Shown piece after piece: positions 20,905 to 32,622 of a stretch of 64,000 bases of DNA. The notes under the pieces were generated by a model. The model did not search any database. It was not told the origin of the DNA and saw only the letters and a program-made list of their open reading frames with translations. Position numbers and translations under genes: made by a program. The stretch's first letter is position 1. Each line of letters opens with the position of its first letter. The stretch spans positions 311,957-375,956 of the forward strand of contig NW_023998441.1 in the NCBI RefSeq assembly GCF_014805625.2. The letters are read 5' to 3'. The stretch is from Glossina fuscipes (lineage: Eukaryota > Arthropoda > Insecta > Diptera > Glossinidae).

Positions 20905-22345
20905 ATGTCTGACAACGAGTCACGAGACAACGTCCACGACACCAGTGGCAATACCACGGAAAATGATAGCAATGGTCTCAATCAACCAGGTCCACCAGCT
21001 GAAACGGCCGGTTCTAACCAGCAATGGAAATGCTGAAGCAGCAGAGTGAAGTACTGCTAAGCTGCATGCAGGAAACCGGGAAACTGAAGAGAGAGACATG
21101 CACGGAAGACCGGCAAAGTCAGCTAAGAGAGAGCGAAGGAGCACAAAATTTCGCAATGGAAGCGTCGACATCGACACCAAATCAGGCTGTGCCCACCCAG
21201 ACGATAATATTTCCGAGTGTCAATCCCCAAGCAGTACAGCGCAACCAGCAGACGAAGCAACCAAGAACCAGCGATGAGAACGCCCGGGGGCGAAACGTAG
21301 ATTTAAATCGCTGGCACGTAAAGTTCGACGGCTCAGGCAAGGGTCTCACGGTCGAGAGCTTTGTTTTCCGAGTGGAACGGCTCACAAAGCAGCAGCAGAT
21401 AAGCCACGAGGAGCTATTTACCGAGTTTCGCTGCCTAGTGACCGGTCAAGCAAGCAAATGGTACTGGTAGCTATTGGAAGATCGAGAAGGAGACGTCACG
21501 TTCGATTATTTTTCCCTGAAATTTCCCTAATTGATAAGGGAGATCATGGAGCGGAAACAATGGCACTCCGAGAGTTTCGAGGATTAGTACGCGGAGATAC
21601 ACGACCTAACCTTCCGCTTGCGAAGAAAAATCCCAGAACCGGAGTGGATGAAGGTGATGAAATCGAATGTTAAGCCCAGCCTGGCAACACTTATCTTTGC
21701 CATCAAGGTAGAAATTGTTGGCGAGTTCAAGGCAGCGTGTAAGTGGGCAGAAAAACTGTTGAAAGAGAGCAGAGGCAGGCTAAAGCATATAAGTGAAATC
21801 GGTCAGGAAGGTGAAAGGAATGATGGCGCTCACCGCGAGGCAGTTGAAGCTTTTATGCCTCGGCATGACAAAAGCAACGACAGGCAGCGCGGAAACGACG
21901 GGGTCGTGAAAAACAATAGAAGATGGGTCAACACGTACATCACAAATAAGCATAGGCACGAGTGATACCAGCTGCAACCAACAACATCACGTGCAGGTCA
22001 GCCAAAGCAAGTGGAAGCGGCCGCAAAAGCAACATCACAGCACCATATCCCCACGCAAGCGCCAGCGATCGCAGTGACTACAGCGCAGAGCATTTCCTTC
22101 TGCCAGTCGTCGTTCCATCTGACGGTATGCTATGTGTGCGGTAGGCCAGGTGATTTTTTTTTTAAAAATCCAGCGGAAGGCACTAGAGAAAGCCGATGCA
22201 AGTGTCCCTTCCACAACATGGTTTGCTTCGCGCTATTGTGCGTTATCCACATCGAAAAACGCCAGACTGGCGGGGCAATCCGGGAACCCCTGCTAGACGA
22301 GACATCACCCGAAACAACTGCAGTAACAATATTAAGGTGACAAGA
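20905..22345 (+). pseudogene. Gag of the plus-strand gypsy element
   Basis: A Met at 20905 opens an acidic leader (MSDNESRDNVHDTSG). A frameshift near 21025 moves to a frame with a long polar region and then a capsid motif: NRWHVKFDGSGKGLTVESF, followed by RCLVTGQASKWYW. After a stop at 21468 and further frameshifts the capsid C-terminal half is readable to about 21770 (IPEPEWMKVMKSNVKPSLAT). A degraded zinc-binding segment with CYVCGRPGDFFFKNP lies near 22125-22175; the usual HFxxxC part of the knuckle is lost. KFDG followed by WYW is characteristic of one group of arthropod gypsy gags. Confidence 0.8.
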
Positions 22346-22544
22346 GAGACGCAAACCAACACCAACAACGGGGCAAGACTTCGCCACTTGCAGAAGCTTA
22401 GCACAAAGGATCGCAGACTACCAGCGGAAACGCCACGAAATATTCAGCGCTAAGATACGTAAAAGACGAGCGCTCACCAGAAAATATAAAAAAATTCTGA
22501 TGTTACGCCAAAGGAGGAAGGCATACAGGGGGTTTCAATGAAAG

Positions 22545-24410
22545 GAGGTCTCAGCAGTTGTTACCCTAGAGCACGATGACAGGGTGTTTGCTCGAACCGA
22601 GGTCGACGACACTGAAGTAACCGCCCTTCTGGACACAGGAGCCAGCGTCAGTTACTGTGTGGCAGGAGCAACAGAATTTCTCGAGAGCCGAAGGCACAAG
22701 ATCGTGAAGCTGCGAAATCAGCATGTTTGAACCACAAACAGAAATAAAACACCGGTATCAGGGCTCATCACCTTATCAGTCGAATGGAAAGGGGAGACCC
22801 GAAACATAGAATTCTTCATAGTTCCAGATATACAGCAGCAGTTCTATTTTGGCATAGACTTCTGGAAGGCTTTTGGCCTATCCGTCGCCACCAGGGCAGG
22901 CACTACCCCTAATGCCCCAAGTAGAAGCCAGACTGTAGAGTCTATGAGCCAAGAGCACGGCAGCCCTGCAAGGTACCTGAATTCGCCGCATCAGTTGACT
23001 GAGATGCAACAAAGCTTCCTCGACAAAGTTATTGCAACCTTTCCATCTTTTGCGGAGCTTGGGCTCGGAAAAACGCACGTAGAACAACATGTGAACACCG
23101 TTGCTGAAGACAACCTGCCCGTGAAGCAGCGACACTACCCAATTTCACCGACAATACAGAAGTTAGTTTAGCATTAGTTGGACCGGATGTTAGCGGTGGG
23201 AGTAATAGAAGAGAGCAACAGTAGCTGAAGCTTCCCAATGACTTTAGTGCGGAAGGGTGAGAAAAACCGCTTATGCTTAGATGCGCGGAGGGTAAACGAA
23301 CGGACTGTCAAAGACGCATATCCACTATCACATATTGAAGGATCACTCAGTCGATTGCAAGACACTCATTACATTTCAGAGATCGATCTCAAGGATGCTT
23401 TTTGGCAGATTACGCTGGAGGAGAAATCGCGAGAGAAAATAGCGTTTACAGTACCAGGAAGGCCGCTGTATCAGTTCACAGTGATGCAATTCGACTTGTG
23501 CAATGCAGCGCAGCGCGTGTGCTGGCTGATGGATAAAATTATACCGGGCTGTCTCCGTGAAAACATCTTTGTATGTCTGGACGACCTGTTGGTCTGTTCA
23601 ACCGATTTCAATCACCACCTCATGTACCTAGCCATGGTAGCCAAAAGCCTAAGAGATGCCAACCTCACGATTAACGTTAGCAAAAGCAGGTTTTGCTACA
23701 GGGAAGTGAAGTACCCCGTATTTATAATGAGAAACGGACAATTAAAAACAGAGCCCGCCAATGTAGAGGTCATGACCGATTTTGCCGTGCCGAAAACTCC
23801 GAAACAGCTCGGAAGGTTCATTGGCATGACGAGCAGGTATCGCCGTTTCATCCCTAACTACACGGCAATCGCAGGACCATTGCAAAACTGTCTCAAAAAA
23901 GAGCGGTCGAAGAACTTCGCTCTGTCAGAGAAAGCCCTGGAAGCTTTTGACCAATTGGAACAATGTCTTGTCACAGCGCCAGTCCTGGTTACGCCAGACT
24001 TTACAAAACACTTCTATGTACAATGCGATGCGTCAAAAGAAGGCGTGGGAAGAGTCCTATTCCAAATAGACAGCGAAGAGAATGAGAGGCCTATTGCGCA
24101 TGCATCGGCAAAGGTAAATAAAGCGCAAAAGAATTACACGGTAACAGAGCTAGAGTGCCTAGCGGTCAAACTGTGCGTTGAGAAGTTCCGGCCGTATATT
24201 GAGGGGCTTCCCTTCACAATTATTATTGACCATGCCAGCCTGAAATGGCTTATGTCGCATAAGGACCTATCAGATAGATAAGCGAGATGGAGCCTCAAGC
24301 TGCAAGCATTAGACTTCACGGTTGGGCATAGAAAAGGCAGCCAAAACGTTGACCCAGATGTGCTGTCGCGGATGAATTTGACCGAGTATTCAGTGACCGT
24401 TTACTTGACG
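22545..24410 (+). pseudogene. Protease, reverse transcriptase and RNase H of the plus-strand gypsy element
   Basis: An aspartic protease carries LLDTGASVSYC near 22625-22660. The RT begins near 23100 (VKQRHYPISPTIQKLV), has stops near 23170 and 23225, and then a 347-codon open run from 23238. That run includes RLCLDARRVNERTVKDAYPL, SEIDLKDAFWQI (first catalytic Asp), QFDLCNAAQ and VCLDDLLVCS (the YxDD equivalent, with Cys at the variable position). The connection follows, then RNase H with VQCDASKEGVG near 24020 and YTVTELECLAV near 24135. A stop at 24279 comes before the RNase H end (GSQNVDPDVLSR). The catalytic residues are kept, so decay is mostly by point stops. Confidence 0.88.
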
Positions 24411-24479
24411 TAGACCTGGACTCTCCGCACTTTGCCTCCAAAGAGTACAACCAATTAAAGCGTTCAGTCGCAGAGAATG

Positions 24480-25100
24480 GAGATAACCTCCCGACATCTG
24501 CGTGTCTGACGGGTTAGTTTACAAAAAGACAGGTTTCAATACGAGGGACGAGGTCGAGGATGACAACGCGTGGAAATTGTGGGTGCCAAAAGAACTTCGA
24601 CCACGTTTAGTAGCAGCAGGGCATGCATCACCATCGGCAGGGCGTGGAGGGACGCACAAGACCTTGCAGCGGCTAAGAAAAAGATATTACTGGCCCGGGA
24701 TGGCAACTGAAGTGAGAGACTTGGTGAGCAGCTGTGAGGTGTGCTGTTGCACGGCAACACCTGTATATTCGTCTGCCTGGATCAGTTTTCCAAGTACGTG
24801 CTTCTAAAACCAATGAGGAAAGCTGGTGCCGAGGGAGTGATCAGATACTTGGAGCAAGACGTTTTCCACATATTTGGAGTGCTAGAAATGATACACTCAG
24901 ATAATGGCACTTCGTTTTAGTGGCTATTCAGGAGTTCCTGCAGAAATATGACGTCCATCAGGACAGGCTTCTACGCACCGCAAGCAAACGCAGCTGAACG
25001 AGTCAACAGATCCATATTACACATAATACGATCTCATGTCGCAAAAGACGTGGGACACTCACCTTACCGACGTCGAATTAACGAGAAGGAAAACAAAGCT
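24480..25100 (+). pseudogene. Integrase of the plus-strand gypsy element, internally deleted
   Basis: The zinc-binding domain is nearly complete: GHASPS, GGTHKTLQRLRKRYYWPG and CEVCC near 24620-24745. The next part of the core, with its first catalytic Asp, is deleted or compressed at about 24745-24770. The core then resumes (LDQFSKYVLLKP), has the second Asp in HSDNGTSF followed by TAG (24920), and the catalytic Glu in NAAERVNRS (near 24985). Similarity ends near 25075 at GHSP, where lysine-rich low-complexity sequence takes over. Confidence 0.82.
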
Positions 25101-26994
25101 GAAACAAAGCAAAAAGCAAATAAACGCAAAGATAGTAATTTTTTTTTCTAAATAAATAAAAGACGTTTTCTAAGCATCTAATGCCGAGAAAATGTGGAAA
25201 AGTTACTTTGTAAAATTGTGGAAATTTATGATAAATCGATAAACAGTGGATTTAAAATACTTGCAGTTTTTTATTGCTACGGTTTAGTATTAGTAAAATG
25301 GCCTATGAAGTGGATCCAGAAATAAAGTAGTGAAAGATCCCAAAGAAATTAATTCAATTCCCAAGGTGCGAAAATGTGAAAATACATGATGTTTGAGAAA
25401 AATTGTTAATGAAAAATTGTTAATGAATTAATTTTGGAGCAAACAAAAAGAAAACACGGTAACCAAAAAATAGTCTTAAAAGGAAAGCAGGAAAATGTTT
25501 TGGGAAGAAATATTTAACAAAACCACTGCTTATGCGTACACCATTTGTCGTTGCTACCACTGAAGAAGGTGCTCATTGGAGGAAGGATAAGGAGGCGCAG
25601 CTGTTCTGTTCAGTGGGACAAAAAGCATTAAGGGCCGGGGCTGCTAAAGAGTAAGGAAAGCGCGATTGGCACCTTCATCTCATCCTGGGATAGTCCACTG
25701 GGAGCAACAACCCCAACGATTTGCCGCTGGATCTGCTGCTTCACACAACGGTCAGGTATTTACCTTTTTTTTTTGTTGTCTTCGGTTTGCATATGAGCCG
25801 CGATGAGTGGCTAAAATGAAAGTGCTGCCGCAGTAGCGGGAGTGCGATGGACGTGAGCGCATGAGGAAAGGTAGGAGGACCTCAGACAGATACAGACGGA
25901 CGAAGAAAAGACCAATGGGTGAGGTACCGGACACACGACATGAGTATACTGTGCAAGAAAAAATCCTTTTTTTTTAATATGTGATGATGTTTTTTTGTTA
26001 TGATGTAGAATCGCGGGCAGAGGGCAACCGCTCTACCGATGAAGAGCTAGGCATTAATAAGACCTTTTTTCTTTTTATAAAAAAACATTATTACATAATC
26101 TTTTAGTTATAATTTTATATAAGTCACAACTAAAAATAAAGATCAACGCATTAACTCAGCTATTATAGTACAAGAATAGTTAAGTCTTTCTTTTCAATTA
26201 AAAATTGTTTTTATTGTTCTACTCGGATACTTGCAGTTAACATTGCAGCCTTTAACGAGAGTTGCGCTAGCAACGTAATAAAAAAAACTGTTTTTGATTA
26301 TCCAATTCTTACATGGCGAATCTGCCAAATAATTCTTTTCATACAATAACTACTCTATATATTTATCTGCATGCTGCAAAATCTTACTCCTAAAATTTAC
26401 CATTTTTAAACAAAAGTCACATATTTCATGTTTCGAAATATTTAATGAATTGTATTTAAATGTAAATTTAAATACATAAAAAAATATTTTTACACCACGC
26501 GATACTTTAATTTAGAATTTTATTAGTCTTGATTAATGGAAACTTTATATAAACAGGAAATTTTGTGTGCATTTGACAAAAAATGCTTTTTTTAAACTTT
26601 GACTTGACTTGAATCATTTTCAAAATTAACTGAACGTCCTATAAATGACTTAGAGCAGTAAAAAACTATGACTTTTATTTGAAACATTAATTTTAATGAA
26701 ATAATTCATGCATTATTTTTAAAAAGTTAATTTGAAATAGAAGTGAGAAAGATTTCATATTGTATAGAAAATAATTCATGATAGTCATGGCGTCGAGCTG
26801 TAATGAAAGAGAGAACCACATGTAGAATATATAGAAAATAATTTATGGTAGCTGCGTCAAACTGAAACGGGAAAATATGAGCCCTTAAAACACATATTAC
26901 ACATTAATAGTGTAGCTCTACGCGTACTTGTTCTACAATTTTCAGCAAATGTCCTCCTGTCAGTTCTTTACTCTTTCTCTTGTGCTGATGATAA
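25101..26994. other. Unassigned AT-rich sequence
   Basis: 25760-25960 is the partner of the possible repeat at 17930. A segment at 26010-26060 resembles a tRNA D-arm on the minus strand but lacks the rest of a tRNA. A partial direct repeat containing TATAGAAAATAATT lies at 26765-26780 and 26828-26845. No coding frames of weight. Confidence 0.4.
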
Positions 26995-27800
26995 ATATGT
27001 TGCGTAGAGAATTTTTTTTAGCTTTTGTTTACTTTTATTAAAAAGCATATGTATATGTTCATTTTCAGACACATGTCGATTGGTTTTTGGTAATTTTGAG
27101 AGACATTCACACTAGTTTTTGGTAACAGCAACGACCAAGTAAAATAAAATAAATTGATATCTGTTGAAATTTCAAATTCGAGTTTTATATGGTTTTTGTA
27201 TACAATAAAGCAATTGTATTTTGTAATGATGTAAGGGATGAGGTGTGAGTCGTGTTATGTTTGATTTTCTATTGTGCTCGACTTCATGACCTTACCTTGG
27301 GCGGATTGAACCCCTTTGAGATTTCAGCGGATTAATACGCTTGTTATTTTGAACTGTTTGATAACAATTAAAATTCTTTATTAAAATTGCACTATATATA
27401 CTTGATTCTACCAGGTGACATTATGCTAACGTAATCACTGATTAATTGGGGCGCCTGGCATTGTATTGCATTTCGTAATGCAGTCCGCAGCCAGTTGCAG
27501 TGCGATAAAATTTTTTTTTCTTTTTTTTTGCACTTCAAAGTGGATGCATATGACGGTAAGCGACCACACTACAATTTAAACAGAAAATTATGCTACAGGT
27601 ATTTCTTGTAAAACTTTCATGCAAATGTGTCAAATATAAACGACAACAAAATAAAAACGTTGCGTAGAGAATTTTTTGATTATTGATATAAGTGGTATGA
27701 GTACTTCCTTTAGATTTTGGTCGTTCTCAGGCACATGTCTTTTGGTTTTTGGCAATTTTCATTGACATTTGTTCACATTTTTTGAGAGGCATTTTGAATT
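26995..27800 (+). repeat. Diverged direct repeat pair flanking a MITE-like copy
   Basis: 26995-27130 and 27655-27800 share GTTGCGTAGAGAATTTTTT, CA(G)ACACATGTC followed by TTGGTTTTTGG, and a GAGAGACATT/GACATTTGTTCACA ending. Between them, 27435-27590 is copy B of the dispersed repeat at 7985-8175 (shared GGCGCCT-like start, TTGCATTTCGTAATG, and CACTTCAAAGTGGATGCATA). The whole could be one composite non-autonomous element with terminal direct repeats. Confidence 0.5.
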
Positions 27801-28097
27801 TTGAGAGTTCAATTTTCTTTTATTTCTTTGTACTAGCGATATGTATAAATTTTAGAGAGTTTTATTTAAAAACAAATTCTGATATTCAGAAACATTCAAC
27901 GATCTATAATCGACCTACAACGCTTATGGAATAAATCTTTGCTCGATCTCATGTGGCCTCTTAGTTTAACCATTTTTTTTCTTCTTACATTACTGTTGCC
28001 TTTCTTGTAATTGCGCCAAGAAATCTATAAAAAATTGATGACGTTCTTTAATCTCGTAATGTCCACGCTGGGGCAGCTTGTTCGCTATACTTTGTAC

Positions 28098-28490
28098 TTA
28101 TTGAATTCTGCAAACTAAAGTTTTTCTTAGTTTGATACTACCCCGAAATTGGAGAGAAACATTTTTCACGTAATAAAAATATCTGAAACGAAGTTTGATC
28201 ATCCAATTAACGTGGCCATATGCATAATGGTCGAAAAACGAGTTTAGAATAAAAGCATAAATTGCATTCCACGCTCTACTTGATCCGCCTTCATGCCTGT
28301 ACAGCAAAACATACCAATCAGGTTTGTAATGTAATTCCAGGAAAACATAAGCTTTACATCTTTTAACCAAATGCCATAAAATTCGGGATCATTGAGAATT
28401 TCATACCATTGTCCCTTATTAGGGTGTACGTCAGTTGGATTGTGAGCAAAAGCATGCAAAATTATTCTCGACTTTTCTGGAATTTGCTAA
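28098..28490 (-). pseudogene. Unrecognised exon-like frame
   Basis: On the minus strand a candidate acceptor (TTGTTAG near 28488) leads into a frame with IPEKSRIILHAFAHNPTDV, a polar stretch with NKGQWYEILNDPEFYG, and then a more hydrophobic segment (FSWNYITNLIGMFCC), ending at a stop near 28244. The amino-acid mix is protein-like (Trp, Tyr, His, Cys used evenly), unlike the low-complexity frames nearby. An overlapping frame (28370-28098) is open as well but looks less natural. I do not know the family; a piece of a membrane or secreted enzyme is possible. Confidence 0.35.
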
Positions 28491-30999
28491 CAATAAAAAA
28501 TTTATTGATAAAAAAAGAATTTCAAACATATTTGTTAAAAGTATGTTTACTAAATTTTTGAGTTATTAAATTCAAAAATTTATGTTTATTTGTAGAACAT
28601 TTTTTTTTTCGTTGCCCCTTTTTTTTTCTTTCGGTATTTTAATTTTAATTTTCAATTTGCTCCCCGATTCTGTCGTCGATTCCGCCTAAAACGTCGGTTA
28701 CGACGTGAAGTCGCCGGTGCGCGTTGGTTTTAATATAAAGGAAAAAGGAGGAAAGAATATCTCCATATATTAATAAAGTAACTGAAACGAATTAGTGGAA
28801 TAATAAAATAAAGACAAAAAATACGGTAACTTTTGTCTAATCATGAGAGTAAAATAGGTTTTAAGACATGTTCAAATACATACTTCGGCCTCTTCCTAAT
28901 ACAAATTATTGGAAAGGAGACCTTTATGCATGGAGTGTGAAGAATGGCCCCAGAACAGCGAAACATTGTTTAAAGTCTTCGTAGATAACAGCTTTATACA
29001 TTAGAAGACTATCAGGACAAATTTTATTCCGTTACATATGTATGTTGTACTAATTCCTTTTGGATGTCGTTTGGATTGTCGATGGTGATAGCGTCGTTCC
29101 CAGAATTAGTTGATTTTGAATCCATTTCAGCATTAATTCGGCTTTCCATAAAGATATTGTCCAGAATGCAGCATGCAAAATTATATACGCTGCATTTTAA
29201 TGGTTGTAATCTAAAAGTCTTTCATTGAATAAGTACGAAATAGAAGCGAGTCGTTCTTACTCTTCAAATGTTTCTGCAATCAAATTAAATTAATTTATAA
29301 CTACATTATTAAAAAAACATCTTTCATCCTACCTTTGCATTTTTCGACAAATTCACACAAAAAAATTTTAATTATTTTATCTTCCACTTTTTTACACCTT
29401 TATAATTTTTTAAAATTTTTAATAATTGGTTCTTTACACTGTGGCATTACACTCTGTTGTTATAATAACAACGTACTGCGACCTCCTGAATCACAAACTA
29501 TGTTTTTGTAATTTCCACAATTATGCGTAAACCGCGGAATAACAAAAAAACATAAAAAGAGTCCGGAAACATTTGGTCTATGATCTGCCAGTGATTGTGT
29601 GCAAAATAACACTGTAATTAATATAAACATATGACTCGCGCACAGAGTTTCCAATTTGTTGCGCAGCATTTGATTAATATTAATCGATTGTTTATTAACA
29701 TTTACTTACGTGTGGCGTTATCTAGGGTTCATTTTCGAGTATCGAATATTTTTACTATATGTATAATAGGCGCGAGAGTCGCTCTCATATTTGCCAAATC
29801 TACAAACTGAAGAGCTAATGCTTTGCATTTGTTTGGTTGTTTTGAGTTAATATTGGTTATTTAGCCTTCGCATATAGGCGTATACGGGATCAACTACCCA
29901 GTAAAGCCATACGTCGAACCAAAAATACAGTGGCGGTAGTGCTGGAAAAGAAAAAAAGGAAGAAAAGCGTGGCGGACGCAAGAAAAAGCAAAATGCAACA
30001 ACAGCAGCTAGTATCATTTACAAAAAAAAAACCAAAGGTTAAGTTAATCGCTAACTTTATTCAGTCTCATGCAAAGCACTTCGTGGTCACATTGAGCCTT
30101 TTATATACCAACACGGCAAATTATCTATTCGTTGAAAACTTAAGAAGGGGAAGGAAAAAATTGAAACTCTAAACAAAATTGTTTACAAACAAACAGCTAC
30201 ACCAAACTAGCAATTGTAAATTTGTGAAAGCTTAGTTAGCTATTTTTTTTTCTTTTTCTTTGCTTTTTAGTTCAAACGTCTAAATAATATTGTAAATTCG
30301 CCAAAACGTATAGTAAATTCTGTATCATCAATGTTTCCATACATTATCATATACCGCCATTATCAATAAAAAGGGGTAAATAATATATATGTCTTATCGT
30401 CACCAGACCTAGTCCATTCTACTAAACAAACCAAAAAAGTAAGGTGTTTAATAATCAAGTGTTTAAATGATCAAGTAATGTTGACGAATGGGGCTACATG
30501 GGGTTACATGTAGCCGACATTTTAAAGACCAAGTCCTTCTAACATCCAAGAAGAAAAGTAGAATAAACTGAGAGTTTGTAAAGGTTTAACAAAAATGAAC
30601 TTATAAATTTATATTTTTCCGCTCTTGTGTAAGCGATGGTAGTAAATATACAAACGAATTTAAACGAATTACCATACGCACATAAATAAGTATTGTTCCT
30701 TTTTTAGATCTGTGATTACAAGCGCCGAATAGGTTATGGTATACAGAGTCGTATGTCTCTCGAACCAGTTAATGGTGAAATTAGCTAGTTTGCAAATTAA
30801 GTTACTTAAACATGCTACGAATTTTCCTCACGTGAAAAAGTGCTTTCATTTATACTCCGCTTTCAAATTTTTAAATTATCCGTGCCGTACAACCGCAGTT
30901 TAAATGAAAATGATACTGAATTGTTATTATTATCATTATTGTCGGGCAATTGGGTTTGTTTAAAGTAATCCAACTAAATGTCAATAGAAACCGGGTAAT
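28491..30999. other. Unassigned; weak nuclease-like scrap and hairpins
   Basis: On the minus strand at about 29215-29050 a frame reads KCSVYNFACCILDNIFMESR, faintly like the C-terminal helix of Harbinger-type nucleases; I give this little weight. A lysine-rich 80-codon frame at 29930-30172 is low-complexity. A perfect 9-base stem (GGCTACATG / CATGTAGCC, loop of 6) lies at 30492-30515. The rest shows no structure I can name. Confidence 0.3.
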
Positions 31000-31844
31000 A
31001 ATACAGATGTTCTAACTGAACAATCCTGAATTTCTAATTTAACAGAATTGTAGCAGAAATTTCTTATTAACAGAATGGCAGCTACAATTTATATCACTTT
31101 AACAGAATTGCAGCGTTGCAATTTACTGAAAGCAACTCTATGCTTCCTCCATTTTTCACTTACGGAAGTACTAATACATTGAACTTAGAATCAGAAAATT
31201 TGATAATATCCTTCAAGTCAATTTTTATTTTTCTAATAAAGTGGATACTAAACCGCTTCACGCAGACGACAAACAATGGGAAATTTACCGTCCGTCCTTG
31301 ATGCGATTGACTCCACACTCTACAAATGGACTTAAAAAACTCTACGGCTTGTTTACTGCCATCGCAGTCTTCTTAGCTCGCCTTAGAGTATATAAAGCTT
31401 TATTTAATAATAAACATTATGAACGCTTTGAACCGGCAAAAGACATATCCTGCAATGTTTCCCGTTCTGTCGGCTATTCTATCCGAGTCTCCCTTTATGA
31501 CTAATTACGAACTAATGACTAATTATTTGAGATGTTGTATTTCTACAATTGCCATCAACTTTTCCAAAAAATAGCAAGCCGATATCATTAGTTCAAAAAA
31601 TTGAAAATCTCGATTCTCAGAATTATTTAGCTATTTTCAGAAACTTTTATTTAATTTATTTGTAGAAAAGAATATATATTAGGATATTAAAAATAGCTTA
31701 TTCTTTTCGATTCGTTTTTTATGTAACTTAATATATGATTAAAAACTAAAACTTGCCTAAAACGCGCGTATAAAAAGATTTTAAAAAAGTCAGTAGCAAG
31801 AAATGTGTTTTTACTTTTTCTTATATTAGGATCTAGGAACAAAA
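31000..31844. other. Unassigned; small tandem motif and two plus frames
   Basis: TTAACAGAAT(T/G)G(T/C)AGC recurs three times at about 31040-31113. A frame at 31241-31504 (starting DTKPLHADDKQWEIYRPS) has a balanced composition and may be a coding scrap, but I do not recognise it. It follows a candidate acceptor-like TTTCTAATAAAG only weakly. The remaining bases to the mariner are AT-rich. Confidence 0.25.
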
Positions 31845-32622
31845 TATTAGTTTGGGGAAAAAGAAATCCATTATTTTTATATGAACTTCAGGACTTTATT
31901 TAACATACTTCGGATTGTCCGATTTGGGTCAAATATGCACCGTTTTGTTGTATGATTTGTTGCCATTTTAAAGGTAACTTCAAAATGCCTCTCTCATAGA
32001 AGTCTTGGTCTCTATTTGCAAAAAACTCTAGTAGTCGATTTTCACAATCCTTCCTAGATTCCAATTTTTTATCATTAAAGAAATTTTGCAATGCAAGAAA
32101 AAGATGATAATCGCTTGGTGCCAAGTCCGGACTGTATGGCGGATGCATTAAAACTTCTCAACCAAGCTCCCGAAGTTTCTGGCGAGTCACTGTAGATGTG
32201 TGTGGCCTAGCGTTGTCCTGGTGGAACACGACACCTCTCCTGTTGGCCAATTATGGCCGTTTCTGGTCAATCGCTATCTTCAAACGGTCCAGTTGTTGAC
32301 AGTAGAGATCAGAATTTAGCGTTTGGCCATATGGAAGCACCTCATACTAAATAATCCCCTTCCAGTCCCACCAAATGCATAGCAAAACCTTCCTGGCCGT
32401 TTGAGGTGCTTCACCGCTCTTTGACCACGATTGTTTTCACACAGGGTTATCGTATGTAATCCATTTCTCATCTCCAGTCACCATCCGTTTAAGAAATGGG
32501 TCTATCTCATTCCGTTTGGCCAAGGCTTCGCAGAGGGAAATGCGATCCACCATGTTTTTTTCTGTTAATTGGTGTGGCACCCAAACATCGAGCTTCTTTT
32601 GGCAATGAGACAGTCTCAAAGA
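31845..32622 (-). mobile_element. Mariner transposon, N-terminally truncated and inactive
   Basis: Minus strand. From 32622 the transposase reads a KKLDVWVPHQLTEKN segment, then VTGDEKWITYDNP (first catalytic Asp), GVVFHQDNARPHTS (second Asp) and PPYSPDLAPSDYHLF (third Asp of the D34D triad). It stops at 31900. In-frame stops lie between the first and second Asp (near 32440 and 32265) and after REL near 32160. The first ~100 residues (DNA-binding domain) are absent: similarity ends at 32622. A terminal-repeat candidate, TTAGTTTGGGGAAAAAGAAA, lies at 31846-31866, but the opposite end was not found. The wording fits the mellifera/capitata branch; I am unsure of the branch. Confidence 0.88.

Larger units (their letters stand above)
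20270..25100 (+). mobile_element. Ty3/gypsy-type retrotransposon, plus strand, degenerate
   Basis: A colinear gag - protease - RT - RNase H - integrase order on the plus strand defines a Ty3/gypsy element. Sequence from about 20270 to 20620 is probably 5' LTR or leader, with two copies of GATATATATAGTGTGTAA (20491 and 20545), but I could not fix its ends or a primer site. The 3' side stops inside or just after the integrase near 25100 and no 3' LTR is seen. GC content is clearly higher here (near 50 percent) than in the surroundings, suggesting a different age or origin from the minus-strand gypsy copy. Confidence 0.9.

Noticed and set aside
26008..26065. Minus-strand sequence resembling a tRNA D-arm (TAGCTC...GGTAGAGC)
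   Set aside because: No acceptor stem pairing, no T-arm GGTTCGA box, and no plausible anticodon arm. At most an A-box-like coincidence or SINE relic.
28940..29220. Harbinger-type nuclease C-terminus on the minus strand
   Set aside because: Only a single helix-like phrase matches loosely; no catalytic motif is visible, so not listed as an element.
29930..30172. Lysine-rich 80-codon plus frame
   Set aside because: A-rich low-complexity sequence; no domain and no supporting splice or promoter signal.
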